In this document: piece after piece, positions 44,788 to 53,842 of the stretch | Numbering within the stretch: position 1 is the stretch's first letter | Layout: every line of letters starts with the position of its first letter | Source: an uncultured Sphaerochaeta sp. | Lineage (GTDB): Bacteria > Spirochaetota > Spirochaetia > Sphaerochaetales > Sphaerochaetaceae | DNA length: 64,000 bases | Direction: 5' to 3' | Assembly (NCBI RefSeq): GCF_963667405.1 | Contig: NZ_OY763408.1 | Coordinates: forward strand, 1,325,757-1,389,756 | Position numbers and translations under genes: made by a program | Notes under the pieces: model-generated | What the model was told of the DNA's origin: nothing | The model's database searches: none | The model's input: only the letters and a program-made list of their open reading frames with translations

Positions 44788-45894
44788 ATGAAACGTGATC
44801 AGGTGAAGGCCTTTTTTGTGCGTGAACCGGTGTTGACCATTGCTCTTTTCTTGGCAGGAATATCCATGTTCCTTGTGCCCCCCAATCCCAACTATGCGCA
44901 TTACCTAGATGGAAAAACCCTTGGCTGTCTCTTTGCCCTCATGCTGGTGGTATCAGGCTTTCGCAAGCTCTACCTCTTTACATTCCTTTCCCAGTATCTG
45001 CTTCGTTTTGCGAAGTCGAGCAGGCAAGTAAGTGCTTTCTTGATAGGCATTACGTTCTTTCTCTCCATGTTGGTAACCAACGATGTTGCCCTCATCACGT
45101 TTGTTCCCCTTACCATCGTAGTCTTTTCCCTTTGCAAGGATACGAAACCAATCCTGCTTACCATAATCCTCCAGACCATTGCAGCCAATGTGGGAAGCGG
45201 CCTGACACCGGTAGGAAACCCCCAGAATCTTTTCATCTATTCATACTACCAGCTTCCCTTGCTGCAATTCTTCGGTGCCATGCTCCCCTATGTCGTTGGG
45301 GGGCTTCTCCTGTTGGCCGCCTGCTTGTTGTTCATCCCAAACAACAAGGAAGCTTTTGCACTTAAGACACAAGAAGTACCACCTTTGGACAAGCGCTTGT
45401 TGGTGCGCTATCTCTTGCTTTTCCTGCTGTCGCTTGCAGCAGTGTTTGACCTGGTGCCGTACCAGCTTGTCGTAATCATCGTCATCGTCTTCAGTGAGAA
45501 GATTCTGCTCAAGGATGTGGACTACTCCTTGCTGCTTACTTTCATAGGCTTCTTCATCTTCGTGGGAAACCTTGGAAGCATTCCTTTTGTGGTTCAAAAA
45601 CTCCAGTCACTGCTCCATAAACGGGAGTTCCTCGTCTCTCTTGCAGCCAGTCAGTTCATCAGCAACGTACCGGCCACTCTTTTGCTCGCCCAATTCACCC
45701 ACAACGCAACAGAGTTGCTCAAGGGCGTGAATGCAGGAGGCTGCGGCACTTTGATCGCATCCATGGCTTCAGTCATTTCGTTCAAGATCTACGCACACTA
45801 CGACAGGACCAAGACGCTTCGCTACCTGGCGGTGTTCACGCTCTTCAATCTGCTCTTTGTTCTGTTGTTCCTTCTGATTCATCTTGTATGGTAA
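44788..45894 (+). CDS. SLC13/ArsB-like anion permease
   Basis: A 368-residue transport protein with about ten membrane helices. The motifs TNDVALITFVPLTI and NVGSGLTPVGNPQNLFIY, and near the end SNVPATLLLAQF, belong to the ion-transporter superfamily (citrate, dicarboxylate, arsenite). The true substrate cannot be told. The ATG at 44788 has AAAGG 9 bases before it; the upstream TTG at 44761 is less likely. Its last 50 bases are shared with the end of the recombinase gene on the other strand. Confidence 0.82.
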   Translation: MKRDQVKAFFVREPVLTIALFLAGISMFLVPPNPNYAHYLDGKTLGCLFALMLVVSGFRKLYLFTFLSQYLLRFAKSSRQVSAFLIGITFFLSMLVTNDVALITFVPLTIVVFSLCKDTKPILLTIILQTIAANVGSGLTPVGNPQNLFIYSYYQLPLLQFFGAMLPYVVGGLLLLAACLLFIPNNKEAFALKTQEVPPLDKRLLVRYLLLFLLSLAAVFDLVPYQLVVIIVIVFSEKILLKDVDYSLLLTFIGFFIFVGNLGSIPFVVQKLQSLLHKREFLVSLAASQFISNVPATLLLAQFTHNATELLKGVNAGGCGTLIASMASVISFKIYAHYDRTKTLRYLAVFTLFNLLFVLLFLLIHLVW

Positions 45895-47107
45895 GATTTT
45901 GCATCTCTCCGATGAGCGGAAGGATGTTTTTTTGCTGGGCGAGCTCAACACTCTTCAGCCCACGCTGGCTGAGATGGGTATAGAGATCGCTGAGCTGCTC
46001 GCTGCTGTGCCCGATCGTCATCCTGAGCACATGCTCATCCACAGCCCCTCTCAGAAGTGTGTTGGCCATATGTCTCAAGGAGTGGAAGCTGATGTTTCGT
46101 TCCACGATTTCTTCCAGCATCAACACCTTTGACCGAACCAACTCCTGGATGAAACGTTCACTGAAATAGTGGCTCGATACAAAACCGCCATTGCGCTTGC
46201 TCCAAAAGACGAGGAGGAGTGGATTGGAAAACGGGTTCTCACTTGCCAACTGCTGCAGAGCTTTCCCCAGGAAGGTGGGGCAGGGAACCAATCGTGTCTT
46301 TTTCCCTTTCGGGACCTTCAATCCTTCCTTATCAGCATAGGCACTGTCGATGGTAATGAGGTCTTCCCCAATTGCCTGGTAACGCAAGGCACGCAACTCA
46401 CCCGAGCGCATTCCGGTGAGCAACGACAAAAGGCATGCAAGATAGATTCGTTTTTCTGCATGAGCTTTGGCATACTGCATGAAATCTGCAAGTTCCTCCT
46501 CACTGAGGATTCCCCGTATTGCATGGAAACTTTTCAAATGCTGGAGACTGAGCATAACCGTAGCGGGTACAAGGCCTCTTCTTTGTGCTTCACGAAGGGC
46601 AACCATGACAGCACTCATGCATACGTTCACGGTACTATGGCTTATTGTTTGCTTTTCCACCAAAGAAAGCTGGATCTCTTCCAGAGTTTCCATTGTTACT
46701 TTTGAAAGATACAGATTTGGTTTGATGAGAGGAATCACATGGTTCATCACCAGGTTTTTCCTTGTCGCCAGATAGTCTTTTGACAGTGAACCTGGTTCCA
46801 GAAGGTTACGTCTACGCACATAGGGACTGATCTCATACGTGTAGAATTCATCCAGATATTCTCCAAACAGCTGTTCTTGCCGCTTATTGAAGATGATTCC
46901 TTCCTCCAAAGCCTTCTGGCAGATACGAATAGCCTCATCCCTACGGCGTATGGGAGAGGTATCAAATATCCCGAGTTGCTTACGCAGCGTCTCTACGCTC
47001 TTCTTGTTCGTTCGCTTTCCTGTCTCAGGATTCCTGAAGAGGGCATAGAAATACGTACGTTCATCCCGCTGGATTCTGCAAAGCGTGAAGGGTGCTGGAC
47101 TGGCCAT
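45845..47107 (-). CDS. Tyrosine recombinase (phage-type integrase), orphan
   Basis: A 420-residue site-specific recombinase. From the ATG at 47107 (AAGGAAG 4-5 bases upstream) the catalytic set is R234 (TGMRSGE), about K270, H342 and R345 (HSLRH), H367 (GHSS) and Y376 (LYTHLS). The N-terminal arm and core-binding parts are present (about 10-190). No phage or transfer genes lie nearby, and its own upstream region is a 600-base AT-rich gap. It sits between ssrA and smpB, and its 3' end runs 50 bases into the permease gene. A TTG start at 47149 would add 14 residues. Confidence 0.9.
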   Translation of the reverse strand: MASPAPFTLCRIQRDERTYFYALFRNPETGKRTNKKSVETLRKQLGIFDTSPIRRRDEAIRICQKALEEGIIFNKRQEQLFGEYLDEFYTYEISPYVRRRNLLEPGSLSKDYLATRKNLVMNHVIPLIKPNLYLSKVTMETLEEIQLSLVEKQTISHSTVNVCMSAVMVALREAQRRGLVPATVMLSLQHLKSFHAIRGILSEEELADFMQYAKAHAEKRIYLACLLSLLTGMRSGELRALRYQAIGEDLITIDSAYADKEGLKVPKGKKTRLVPCPTFLGKALQQLASENPFSNPLLLVFWSKRNGGFVSSHYFSERFIQELVRSKVLMLEEIVERNISFHSLRHMANTLLRGAVDEHVLRMTIGHSSEQLSDLYTHLSQRGLKSVELAQQKNILPLIGEMQNLTIQDESEGTTEQRAD

Positions 47108-47169
47108 GGTTCTTCCTTGTGCAATGTATTTGTGCAATCTTTTGTTCAATCTGCGAATGTCTTAGGATA

Positions 47170-47632
47170 GCAAAAATCAGCAAAAGCTTTATAGTTTATG
47201 CTAGTATAGTACTTTATAATGTTTTCAATGTCTAGAATTTTTTTATCATTCTTACTTGTTATAGGTAAGTAGGTATAAATTGGATAATTCTTTATTAATA
47301 GCATATTTTATGTATTTTCACTGGTTATGCAGTTATTATGCTTACACAGTTTTACTTTTATATAATATGATATTCTCATTTATAAAACTATAAACTATTC
47401 TAAAATGCTGTTTCGCATATTTTAAATAGCTAACTTTCTATTTTACTTTCATAATAACTATTATATTGCAATTTATAATAAGTATTTTAACTTTATAAAA
47501 TTTTACAAATCTAATATTATATTGCTTTTTTTATGCATGTTGCATGTATTTGCTATTTTATTTGCATACTCAAATTTCAAATTTGACATTATTTTGTAAA
47601 TTGTAAAATATACGATAGGTGTTTATGTACTG
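47170..47632. other. AT-rich non-coding gap
   Basis: No gene is supported here. A hand count of 47281-47580 gives 59 G or C in 300 bases (about 20%), against roughly half in the genes around. It has no long open frame and no CRISPR-like repeats. A tandem TGCATGT pair lies at 47534-47547. It may hold the recombinase promoter, arm-binding sites, or the remnant of an integration event. Confidence 0.7.
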
Positions 47633-47644
47633 TTGCCTTGTGAC

Positions 47645-47672
47645 AAAAAATTGACCCTATCGAAGGATAGGG
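47645..47672 (-). terminator. Terminator of smpB
   Basis: On the minus strand the arm at 47672-47666 pairs with 47660-47654 (GATAGGG/CCCTATC, loop of 4-5), then CAATTTTTT. It ends leftward transcription of the smpB operon. Confidence 0.8.
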
Positions 47673-47702
47673 CCGTAAGGAAAGAAAAACTCTTGGGCAA
47701 GA

Positions 47703-48173
47703 TCAGTACTGAAGCTGCTTCAGTTCTCGCCTCATATCACGATTCATATCACGCTCTTTTACGACAGCACGCTTATCATGCAACTGCTTGCCTCTACAGA
47801 GGGATACCTGCACCTTGACCAGGTTGCCTCGCAGATAGATGGAAGTAGGAACCAAGGTAAAACCTTTCTCCTCCACCTTGCGCTTCAGACGCTTGATCTC
47901 GCTCTTATGGGCAAGCAGCCTTCGGTTCCTGGAAGGTTCATGATTATTGATGTTGCCGTGGGTGTAGGGTTGGATGGTCAGACCCACCAAGGTCAGGGCG
48001 TGATCGGTAACGGTGACATAGCTGTCAGCAAAACTGAATTTGCCGTCCCGTAGTGATTTCACCTCAGTACCAACCAGTGCAATGCCACACTCCAGGTCCT
48101 CAATCACTTCATAATTGAAATATGCCTTTCTGTTCTTTTGCAAAGGCTTGAATGTATTCTTGTCTTGTTTCAT
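47703..48173 (-). CDS. smpB: SsrA-binding protein SmpB
   Basis: A 156-residue RNA-binding protein that takes tmRNA to stalled ribosomes. It shows the OB-fold start NRKAYFNYEVIEDLECGIALVGTEVKSLRDG, HEPSRNRRLLAHKSEI, and the basic tail GKQLHDKRAVVKERDMNRDMRREL. Normal length. It begins right after the stop codon of the PEGA/SUMF1 gene, with no gap, so translation is coupled. The ssrA gene lies about 5 kb to the left on the other strand. Confidence 0.96.
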   Translation of the reverse strand: MKQDKNTFKPLQKNRKAYFNYEVIEDLECGIALVGTEVKSLRDGKFSFADSYVTVTDHALTLVGLTIQPYTHGNINNHEPSRNRRLLAHKSEIKRLKRKVEEKGFTLVPTSIYLRGNLVKVQVSLCRGKQLHDKRAVVKERDMNRDMRRELKQLQY

Positions 48174-49631
48174 TTATTCATACCAGGCAATGCGGAAACC
48201 TATCTGGTCCGCACATGCATCAGATTCGACTACACCAACGGTGTGAAGGGAGACCGATGCGCTTTCATTCAGGTAGCTTCCACCTTTGACGATCGGTTGT
48301 ACGGACAAACCGAATCGCTTCAGCAATGTCTCAGACTCCTGTACGGAAAGCAGTCGGGAGAGGGGAATGTAAGGCGAGCTTGTCATCTCCCATACCCCGC
48401 CAAGCAGTGCAACCGGACCTTCTTCTGTAGAAGGTGAGGGACTGAGCGAAGAGGAGTATTTCAGATTCGGGTGAGAGAGCGCTGCAAGGGTGTACATGGC
48501 TTCGCTGGGAAGGAACACTTGCTTTCCACTCTTCTCGCCCAGCCAATCACAGAAAGCCAGCGCAGCATGGTAGCTGATCTGATACATCGGTTTTGATGTT
48601 ACAAACACAGGAGAAACGGAAAGTCCCTGCAAATAGTACTCATCCACAAGCTGCTCATCCATCAGCGCCTGACGATTGCTTGCAGCCCACTCTGGGTGCT
48701 CTTCCAGAAACAGGGCCCATTGGTATTGCGTTGTTTCCAGCGTTGCCAATGAGAAGGCTTCCGTGCTGACCTCAACCCCAAGCATGGTGGATTCAGGATA
48801 GATTGGAAGCACGTCCTTGCCCATGACAAAGGTGGTCGGTGGGTATCGGTAGCCCTCAATTTCCAAATCACCTGCCTTCAGGGTGGTCTTCTCAGCTTTG
48901 AAGGGAAGGGAAGAACTTTCCGATCCGATCGACTTGGGCTGGGAATCGTCTGCAAACAACAGATTGGCAGTATCAAGCAAGGTCGTCACATCCCCGTCTA
49001 TGGGAGTCTTGGAATCGATGATGGCACGCTTTGCTTCCTCAAGCATGGTTTCGTTGCTGATGTACAACACTGCAAGCTTGACTGTTTCCAGCCTTGTTTG
49101 TGCATCCAGTTCCAATGCCATCATGTCGCTGACAAGATTGGCAAACAGGGGAGGGTACCGGTTCCGGTCATCATAGCTGAGAATGGCGCTCGCCTCCACG
49201 ATTTGCTCAAGGTTGAAGCGATTGATCGTTGCTTTCTGCTCATCGCTGAGAGAGATGGGTGCTTCAGCCGTCTTCAGTGTTCGGTGGAAAAGCCAGGTAA
49301 GAAACACCGGATGATCGACTTCAAGGGTGTAGGTGGCATAGACTTCGCCAGCTTTGACAAGTGATACCTCATAGGTGCCGCTCTTCACGAAGTGCTGGTA
49401 CTCGGTGGAACCCAGGTAGGTTCCGTCAAGCAGGACACCGCTCTCGGAAAGCGAGCCGGTGAAGGTGACGTATCGACCGCCGTTGCGGATGCCTGGATAG
49501 AAGGCTATCAGATAGACAGCCAGCAACAGGGCGAGAACAAGCAGGATAAGGATGTATACACCAGGTCGCATATGCAGCAACTCAGGCAGCTTTACCTCTT
49601 CAACCTGAGGCAGATCGATTCGTCGTTTCAT
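48174..49631 (-). CDS. PEGA and SUMF1-like membrane protein
   Basis: A 485-residue protein with a cytosolic N-terminus and one membrane helix (about 25-45). A PEGA-type beta repeat follows (about 55-105: GVLLDGTYLGSTEYQHFVKSGTYEV), then a helical middle (about 130-220), and a formylglycine-enzyme-like (SUMF1) domain to the end (EVSTEAFSLATLETTQYQWALFLEEHPEW, YQISYHAALAFCDWLGEKSG, GGVWEMTSSP, GGSYLNE, GFRIAWY). The catalytic cysteine pair of true formylglycine enzymes is not evident, so it is probably a binding fold. The outside-facing domains may contact envelope or cell wall. It is cotranscribed with smpB and divergent from lepB. Confidence 0.8.
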   Translation of the reverse strand: MKRRIDLPQVEEVKLPELLHMRPGVYILILLVLALLLAVYLIAFYPGIRNGGRYVTFTGSLSESGVLLDGTYLGSTEYQHFVKSGTYEVSLVKAGEVYATYTLEVDHPVFLTWLFHRTLKTAEAPISLSDEQKATINRFNLEQIVEASAILSYDDRNRYPPLFANLVSDMMALELDAQTRLETVKLAVLYISNETMLEEAKRAIIDSKTPIDGDVTTLLDTANLLFADDSQPKSIGSESSSLPFKAEKTTLKAGDLEIEGYRYPPTTFVMGKDVLPIYPESTMLGVEVSTEAFSLATLETTQYQWALFLEEHPEWAASNRQALMDEQLVDEYYLQGLSVSPVFVTSKPMYQISYHAALAFCDWLGEKSGKQVFLPSEAMYTLAALSHPNLKYSSSLSPSPSTEEGPVALLGGVWEMTSSPYIPLSRLLSVQESETLLKRFGLSVQPIVKGGSYLNESASVSLHTVGVVESDACADQIGFRIAWYE

Positions 49632-49640
49632 ATAGCTTAC

Positions 49641-49689
49641 AAGGTATCGACCTGATGTTCACTTGTCAACTCAGACCTATTGTGATAGC
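49641..49689. promoter_or_regulatory. Overlapping divergent promoters, SUMF1 gene and lepB
   Basis: Leftward: TTGACA (49669-49664) and TACCTT (49646-49641), spacer 17, ending 9 bases before the SUMF1 ATG. Rightward: TTGTCA (49663-49668) and a weak extended -10 TGT-GATAGC (49681-49689), spacer 15, 9 bases before the lepB ATG. The two -35 boxes share DNA. Neither ATG has a clear ribosome site. Confidence 0.4.
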
Positions 49690-49698
49690 GTGCTTGCT

Positions 49699-50706
49699 AT
49701 GGAACGATTCTTGAGTTTTCTTGAACATACGACCGTACGCATCCTCACCCATCGCAAGGCTCTGAAAGCCTATGCGGTCGCACATCCGGTGAAAAGAACT
49801 TTCGTAGGTGAGCTGAAGGGCTGGGCTGACGCACTGGTCTTTGCTGTTTTCGCCGTACTGCTGATCAACCAATACATTTTTCAGTTCTTTGTCATTCCCA
49901 CTCCCTCAATGGAATCGACACTCAATGTAGGGGATCGTGTCTTTGTCTCAAAAACCATCTATGGGGTGGAAATCTATCCCGGAGGTCCGAAGATTGCGAG
50001 CCGAAACCGGCAAGTGCAGCGTGACGATATCATCACCTTCTACAATCCTGAATATGTAAGCAAGGGACCCTTCTTCGACATCCTCTCACAAATCATCTAT
50101 ATGGGAACCTTCAGCCTGGTGAACATCGACAAGAATGAGGATGGTTCCATTGCAGAAAGACTGTACGTCAAGCGTGCCATCGGGTTCCCCACTGAGGTCA
50201 TCCGGTTTCGTGAGGGCAACGTGGAAGTCCGCCAAGCCGGTTCCGCTGTCTTTACCAAGGAAGAGAAGCAGCGTTCGGAACTCTCCCTGGTTGACGGACC
50301 GCACCGAAGCATCGATGCATCAACCTATGAAGGTATCAAAGCCTGGGGAGCCTTATTCGGGTACCAGGAGAGCAAGGTGAACATGCAGGCAGTCCCCGCG
50401 TACCTGAGGAATCAGTATCTTTCAGTGCAGGGCGACAACTATCCTGATGACTACTTCCAGTTCGAAGCCTCAAAATCCCGTACGAAACATTTGTTCAACC
50501 CTTCGGACAGTTCAGCCCGCAGTGAATATGCTTTCTACAAACATGGCATCTATGTCCCGCAAGGTCATATACTTCCCTTGGGTGACAACCGCGACAACAG
50601 CCGTGACGGTCGGTATTTTGGACCTGTCAAGCAGACCAAGATCAACGGAAGCGTACGTTTCCTCTTCTGGCCGCTGGGAAGGGTCAGGCCGTTGGGAAAC
50701 GCATAG
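49699..50706 (+). CDS. lepB: Signal peptidase I
   Basis: A 335-residue membrane protease that cuts signal peptides. One clear membrane helix (about 43-65) precedes the catalytic S70 in PTPSMESTL. The general base is K158 (YVKRAIGFPTE). GDNRDNSRDGRYFGPV near the end is the family's box E. There is a long middle insert (about 185-275) between box D and box E. The ATG at 49699 has no obvious ribosome site. It overlaps hemW by 1 base. Confidence 0.92.
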   Translation: MERFLSFLEHTTVRILTHRKALKAYAVAHPVKRTFVGELKGWADALVFAVFAVLLINQYIFQFFVIPTPSMESTLNVGDRVFVSKTIYGVEIYPGGPKIASRNRQVQRDDIITFYNPEYVSKGPFFDILSQIIYMGTFSLVNIDKNEDGSIAERLYVKRAIGFPTEVIRFREGNVEVRQAGSAVFTKEEKQRSELSLVDGPHRSIDASTYEGIKAWGALFGYQESKVNMQAVPAYLRNQYLSVQGDNYPDDYFQFEASKSRTKHLFNPSDSSARSEYAFYKHGIYVPQGHILPLGDNRDNSRDGRYFGPVKQTKINGSVRFLFWPLGRVRPLGNA

Positions 50707-51899
50707 TGATCAGCCTTCCGTCTGGTGTTCCACTCTCCTTATACCTCCACATTCCCTTCTGCACGACCTGCTGCTCCTATTGTGCCTTCTACTCGGAACC
50801 CTATGCTGCATGGAAAGGGTTCCAGGAGGCGTACACGGAACGCCTTCTGGCAGAAATCGTCCAATGTACCGCTTCAGAGCGCGTGTATGACACCATTTTC
50901 GTCGGAGGAGGAAACCCCGGTTCCCTTTCTCCCGACCAGCTCGCACGCTTGCTCCAAGCTGCCCAACGAAACGGGAAAAGCCGTGAAGTAACCATTGAGA
51001 TGAATCCAGAAACCTTTGGAGAACACTTCTTCCCGCTCTTTTCACAAGGATTGGTCAACCGCATGTCCATGGGAATCCAAAGCATGGATGACCAGTTGCT
51101 CTCGCGACTGGGAAGGAATGCAAGCCGATCTGACAACATCAAGGCACTGAAGCTGGCGCAGCAAGCAAGAAAAGAGTTTGGCATTGAACTGAATTTTGAC
51201 CTGATGGTCTGTCTTCCGGGACAAACCCTTGAGATGGCGATCAATGACATCCATGAAGTGCTCAGCATTTCAGATGCCAACCACATCAGTCTCTATTGTC
51301 TGACGGTAGAGGAGGGGACTGAGCTTGCCCGGCAAGTTGGTATGCATACAGTGCAGGTTCTTGATGAGGATGGCCAGGCAACCATGCTCAAGGGCATTTG
51401 GAAAGAGTTGGCCAACCTTGGATTTTCTCATTATGAGGTCTCAAACTTCTGCAAGGAAGAGAAATACTGCCAACACAACCTCAGATATTGGAACCTTTCG
51501 TCGTATCTCGGCCTTGGCAGCAGTGCAGCTTCGACGCTTGAAAACGAGCAGGCTTGGTACCATTACACCCAAATACAGGACCTGCGGCAATTTTCCGATT
51601 CGCCTCCCTTCTCCGGCTACGAGAAGGAGGAACTCTCGTTGGTGCAAAGCATCGAGGAATACCTGATGATGGCACTCAGAACCAGATGGGGAATTGACAA
51701 GCAACTGTTGCAGGACCGGTACTCGCTTTGCTTCGAAACTGCTTTTGCGAAGATGGTGGAAACACTTGATCCACAATGGTATTTCGATACACAGTATACC
51801 TTTTCACTGACAGAAATTGGCTTTCTCCTGCTTGACGAGATACTGCTTCGATTCGTCATGCAGCTTCCAGAACCCCTTGACCGCCATAGTCCGTTATGA
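50706..51899 (+). CDS. hemW: Radical-SAM protein HemW (coproporphyrinogen oxidase-like)
   Basis: A 397-residue radical-SAM protein. The cluster motif is CTTCCSYC (about 19-26), with FVGGGNPGSLS, MGIQSMDDQLLSRLGR and NFDLMVCLPGQT as support. HemW binds haem and probably gives it to respiratory enzymes; it is not the true porphyrinogen oxidase HemN. GGGTPS is often seen in place of GGGNPG, a small difference. GTG at 50706 is the start, joined to the lepB TAG by one base. Confidence 0.88.
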   Translation: MISLPSGVPLSLYLHIPFCTTCCSYCAFYSEPYAAWKGFQEAYTERLLAEIVQCTASERVYDTIFVGGGNPGSLSPDQLARLLQAAQRNGKSREVTIEMNPETFGEHFFPLFSQGLVNRMSMGIQSMDDQLLSRLGRNASRSDNIKALKLAQQARKEFGIELNFDLMVCLPGQTLEMAINDIHEVLSISDANHISLYCLTVEEGTELARQVGMHTVQVLDEDGQATMLKGIWKELANLGFSHYEVSNFCKEEKYCQHNLRYWNLSSYLGLGSSAASTLENEQAWYHYTQIQDLRQFSDSPPFSGYEKEELSLVQSIEEYLMMALRTRWGIDKQLLQDRYSLCFETAFAKMVETLDPQWYFDTQYTFSLTEIGFLLLDEILLRFVMQLPEPLDRHSPL

Positions 51900-51953
51900 T
51901 AGCTTAAATGGGTTGAGATCATTCACGTATTCTAAAAGTTAAGAGGTTCAATT

Positions 51954-52703
51954 ATGTCCGGCCATAGTAAATGGGCTACTATCAAACACAAGAAGGGTAT
52001 TGCCGACGCAAAGCGCGGCCAGAAGTTCACGAAGTTGATCAAGGAAATTTCCGTTGCAGCAAAGATGGGGGGATCGGATCCTGAAACCAATGCACGGCTT
52101 CGTACTGCTGTACTCAAAGCAAGAGCTGAGAATATGCCCAAGGACAACATTGACAGGGCTATCAAGAAAGGTGCTGGGGAACTTGACAACTCCACCTACT
52201 ATGAACTCACCTATGAAGGGTATGCACCCGGTGGTGTTGCTCTGATCATTGACACCTTGACCGACAACAAGAACCGTACTGCCAGCGATGTGCGTTCCAC
52301 CCTGACCAAAAATGGTGGCACACTTGGTGCAAGTGGTTGTGTTTCTTACATGTTCCAGACCAAGGGCATCATCACCTATGATGCAGAAAAATATTCCGAA
52401 GAGCAGATTTTTGAAGTCGCATTGGAGAACGGTGCGGATGATGTAACCACGTCTGACGGGGTCATTGAAGTCATCACCACTCCTTCTGACTTTGCCAACG
52501 TCCTGGAAGCCATGCAGAACGCAGGGTTTGAACAGGATAGCGCAGAGGTTGAGAAAGTGGCTGACCAGACTGTCGCCCTTGACAGTGAAAAAGCTCGCAA
52601 GGTGCTCAAGATCATCGACAAGTTGGAAGAGTTGGACGATGTCCAGCAGGTTTCCTCCAACCTTGAACTTCCTGATGATTTTGAGGATGGCGACGAAGAT
52701 TAA
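51954..52703 (+). CDS. YebC/PmpR family regulatory protein
   Basis: A 249-residue cytosolic protein with the family start MSGHSKWATIKHKKGIADAKRGQKFTKLIKEI. It goes on with PKDNIDRAIKKG and the YEGYAPGGVALIIDTLTDNKNRT block, the usual fold. Members act as transcription regulators or help translation of proline-rich stretches. It precedes ruvC by 3 bases, a common order (yebC-ruvCAB). AAGAGG lies before the ATG. Confidence 0.95.
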   Translation: MSGHSKWATIKHKKGIADAKRGQKFTKLIKEISVAAKMGGSDPETNARLRTAVLKARAENMPKDNIDRAIKKGAGELDNSTYYELTYEGYAPGGVALIIDTLTDNKNRTASDVRSTLTKNGGTLGASGCVSYMFQTKGIITYDAEKYSEEQIFEVALENGADDVTTSDGVIEVITTPSDFANVLEAMQNAGFEQDSAEVEKVADQTVALDSEKARKVLKIIDKLEELDDVQQVSSNLELPDDFEDGDED

Positions 52704-52706
52704 CGC

Positions 52707-53201
52707 ATGCGAATCCTAGGTATTGATCCAGGATACGCACAGACAGGCTGGGGTGTTGTCGAATCCAATGGACAGCAGAACCGGCCTGTTTCTTTTGGTG
52801 TCATCAAGACTGGTACGGACCAAAGCGATAGTGACAGGATTCACTACATAGCAACCGCGGTCGGAAAATTGGCCGTGCAATACCAGGTGCAGATGTGTGG
52901 CATGGAAGATATCTTCTTCACCAAGAATGTAAGCTCGGCCATTCCGGTGGCAAAGGTAATCGGTGCCTGCATCCACCAGCTTGGCATACAAGAGATACCT
53001 GTCCGTCTGTACAGCCCGCCGACCATCAAGACCGTGGTTACCGGGTATGGTGGGGCTGACAAGCATCAGGTGCAGGAAATGGTGCGCATTCTTCTGGGTT
53101 TTGAGACCATACCAAAACCCGATCATGCTTCGGACGCGTTGGCAGCAGCTCTTTGCCTTGCAGTATATGACTTTTCCCACATGAGGATGAAATTGGTATG
53201 A
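52707..53201 (+). CDS. ruvC: Crossover junction endodeoxyribonuclease RuvC
   Basis: A 164-residue Holliday-junction resolvase of the RNase H fold. Catalytic acids D7, E67, D139 and D143 are in place (ILGIDPGY, GMEDIF, KPDHASDALA). It overlaps ruvA by 4 bases. With RuvA and RuvB it completes junction branch migration and cutting in recombination. Confidence 0.96.
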   Translation: MRILGIDPGYAQTGWGVVESNGQQNRPVSFGVIKTGTDQSDSDRIHYIATAVGKLAVQYQVQMCGMEDIFFTKNVSSAIPVAKVIGACIHQLGIQEIPVRLYSPPTIKTVVTGYGGADKHQVQEMVRILLGFETIPKPDHASDALAAALCLAVYDFSHMRMKLV

Positions 53202-53830
53202 TCAATGCAATCATCGGCGACTTGGTCAGTATTCATGAAGGTGAGGTGATCTTGCGTGCAGGACACCTGGAATATAGCCTCAGCGTATCCAATCAGACAG
53301 CCAGTAAGCTGAGCAATCTCGTAGGGGAAGCGAAGCAGTCCATTCGACTGCTCACCGTCCTGGTACACCGGGAAGACAGCATGTCTCTCTTCGGGTTTTT
53401 TCAAGCGGAAGAGCGGGAAGCCTTTCTTCAGTTGCAGACCGTCTCTGGAGTGGGGGCGAAACAAGCCATGAAGATCCTCGGGGGAATCAGCGTACGGCAT
53501 CTTGCTGAGGCCTTGGACAACGGGAATCTGAAACTGCTCTCCTCCATACCGGGAATTGGTCCGAAAACCGCCCAAAAGATGATTCTTGCGTTGCGCAATG
53601 TGCTGGTGCTCGACGATGACAAGCAAAAGGATACGAGAGAAAGAGTCGGGCAAAAGAACAGCTTGTGGGCAGATATCGTCAATGCCTTGGTGGATATGGG
53701 CTACGATAGGAGACGGGTGGAAGAGACAATCCAAGGGCTGAGCCAAGAGATGGCTGAGTCACTGGGCAAAGTCAGTCACCACGATGCTGAGGAGCTGTTG
53801 TTCCGCAGTGCCATCAAGATGCTTGGCTAA
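53198..53830 (+). CDS. ruvA: Holliday junction ATP-dependent DNA helicase RuvA
   Basis: A 210-residue junction-binding protein. An OB-fold (about 1-64) is followed by two helix-hairpin-helix motifs (LQTVSGVGAKQAMKIL and LSSIPGIGPKTAQKMIL), then a flexible linker and a small domain III (about 155-210) that meets RuvB. It starts at the ATG in the ruvC end and stops 12 bases before the chosen start of ruvB. Confidence 0.95.
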   Translation: MINAIIGDLVSIHEGEVILRAGHLEYSLSVSNQTASKLSNLVGEAKQSIRLLTVLVHREDSMSLFGFFQAEEREAFLQLQTVSGVGAKQAMKILGGISVRHLAEALDNGNLKLLSSIPGIGPKTAQKMILALRNVLVLDDDKQKDTRERVGQKNSLWADIVNALVDMGYDRRRVEETIQGLSQEMAESLGKVSHHDAEELLFRSAIKMLG

Positions 53831-53842
53831 GGGGTAATGGCA

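Noticed and set aside
47170..47632. Possible CRISPR array or replication origin in the AT-rich gap
   Set aside because: No regularly spaced repeats, no DnaA-box cluster and no neighbouring dnaA or cas genes.
42812..47702. Copy of the tmRNA 3' end as an attachment site for the recombinase
   Set aside because: I read 42837-48200 for a second TTCGAATCCCCCCACCTCC-like segment and found none; a partial or diverged copy is not excluded.
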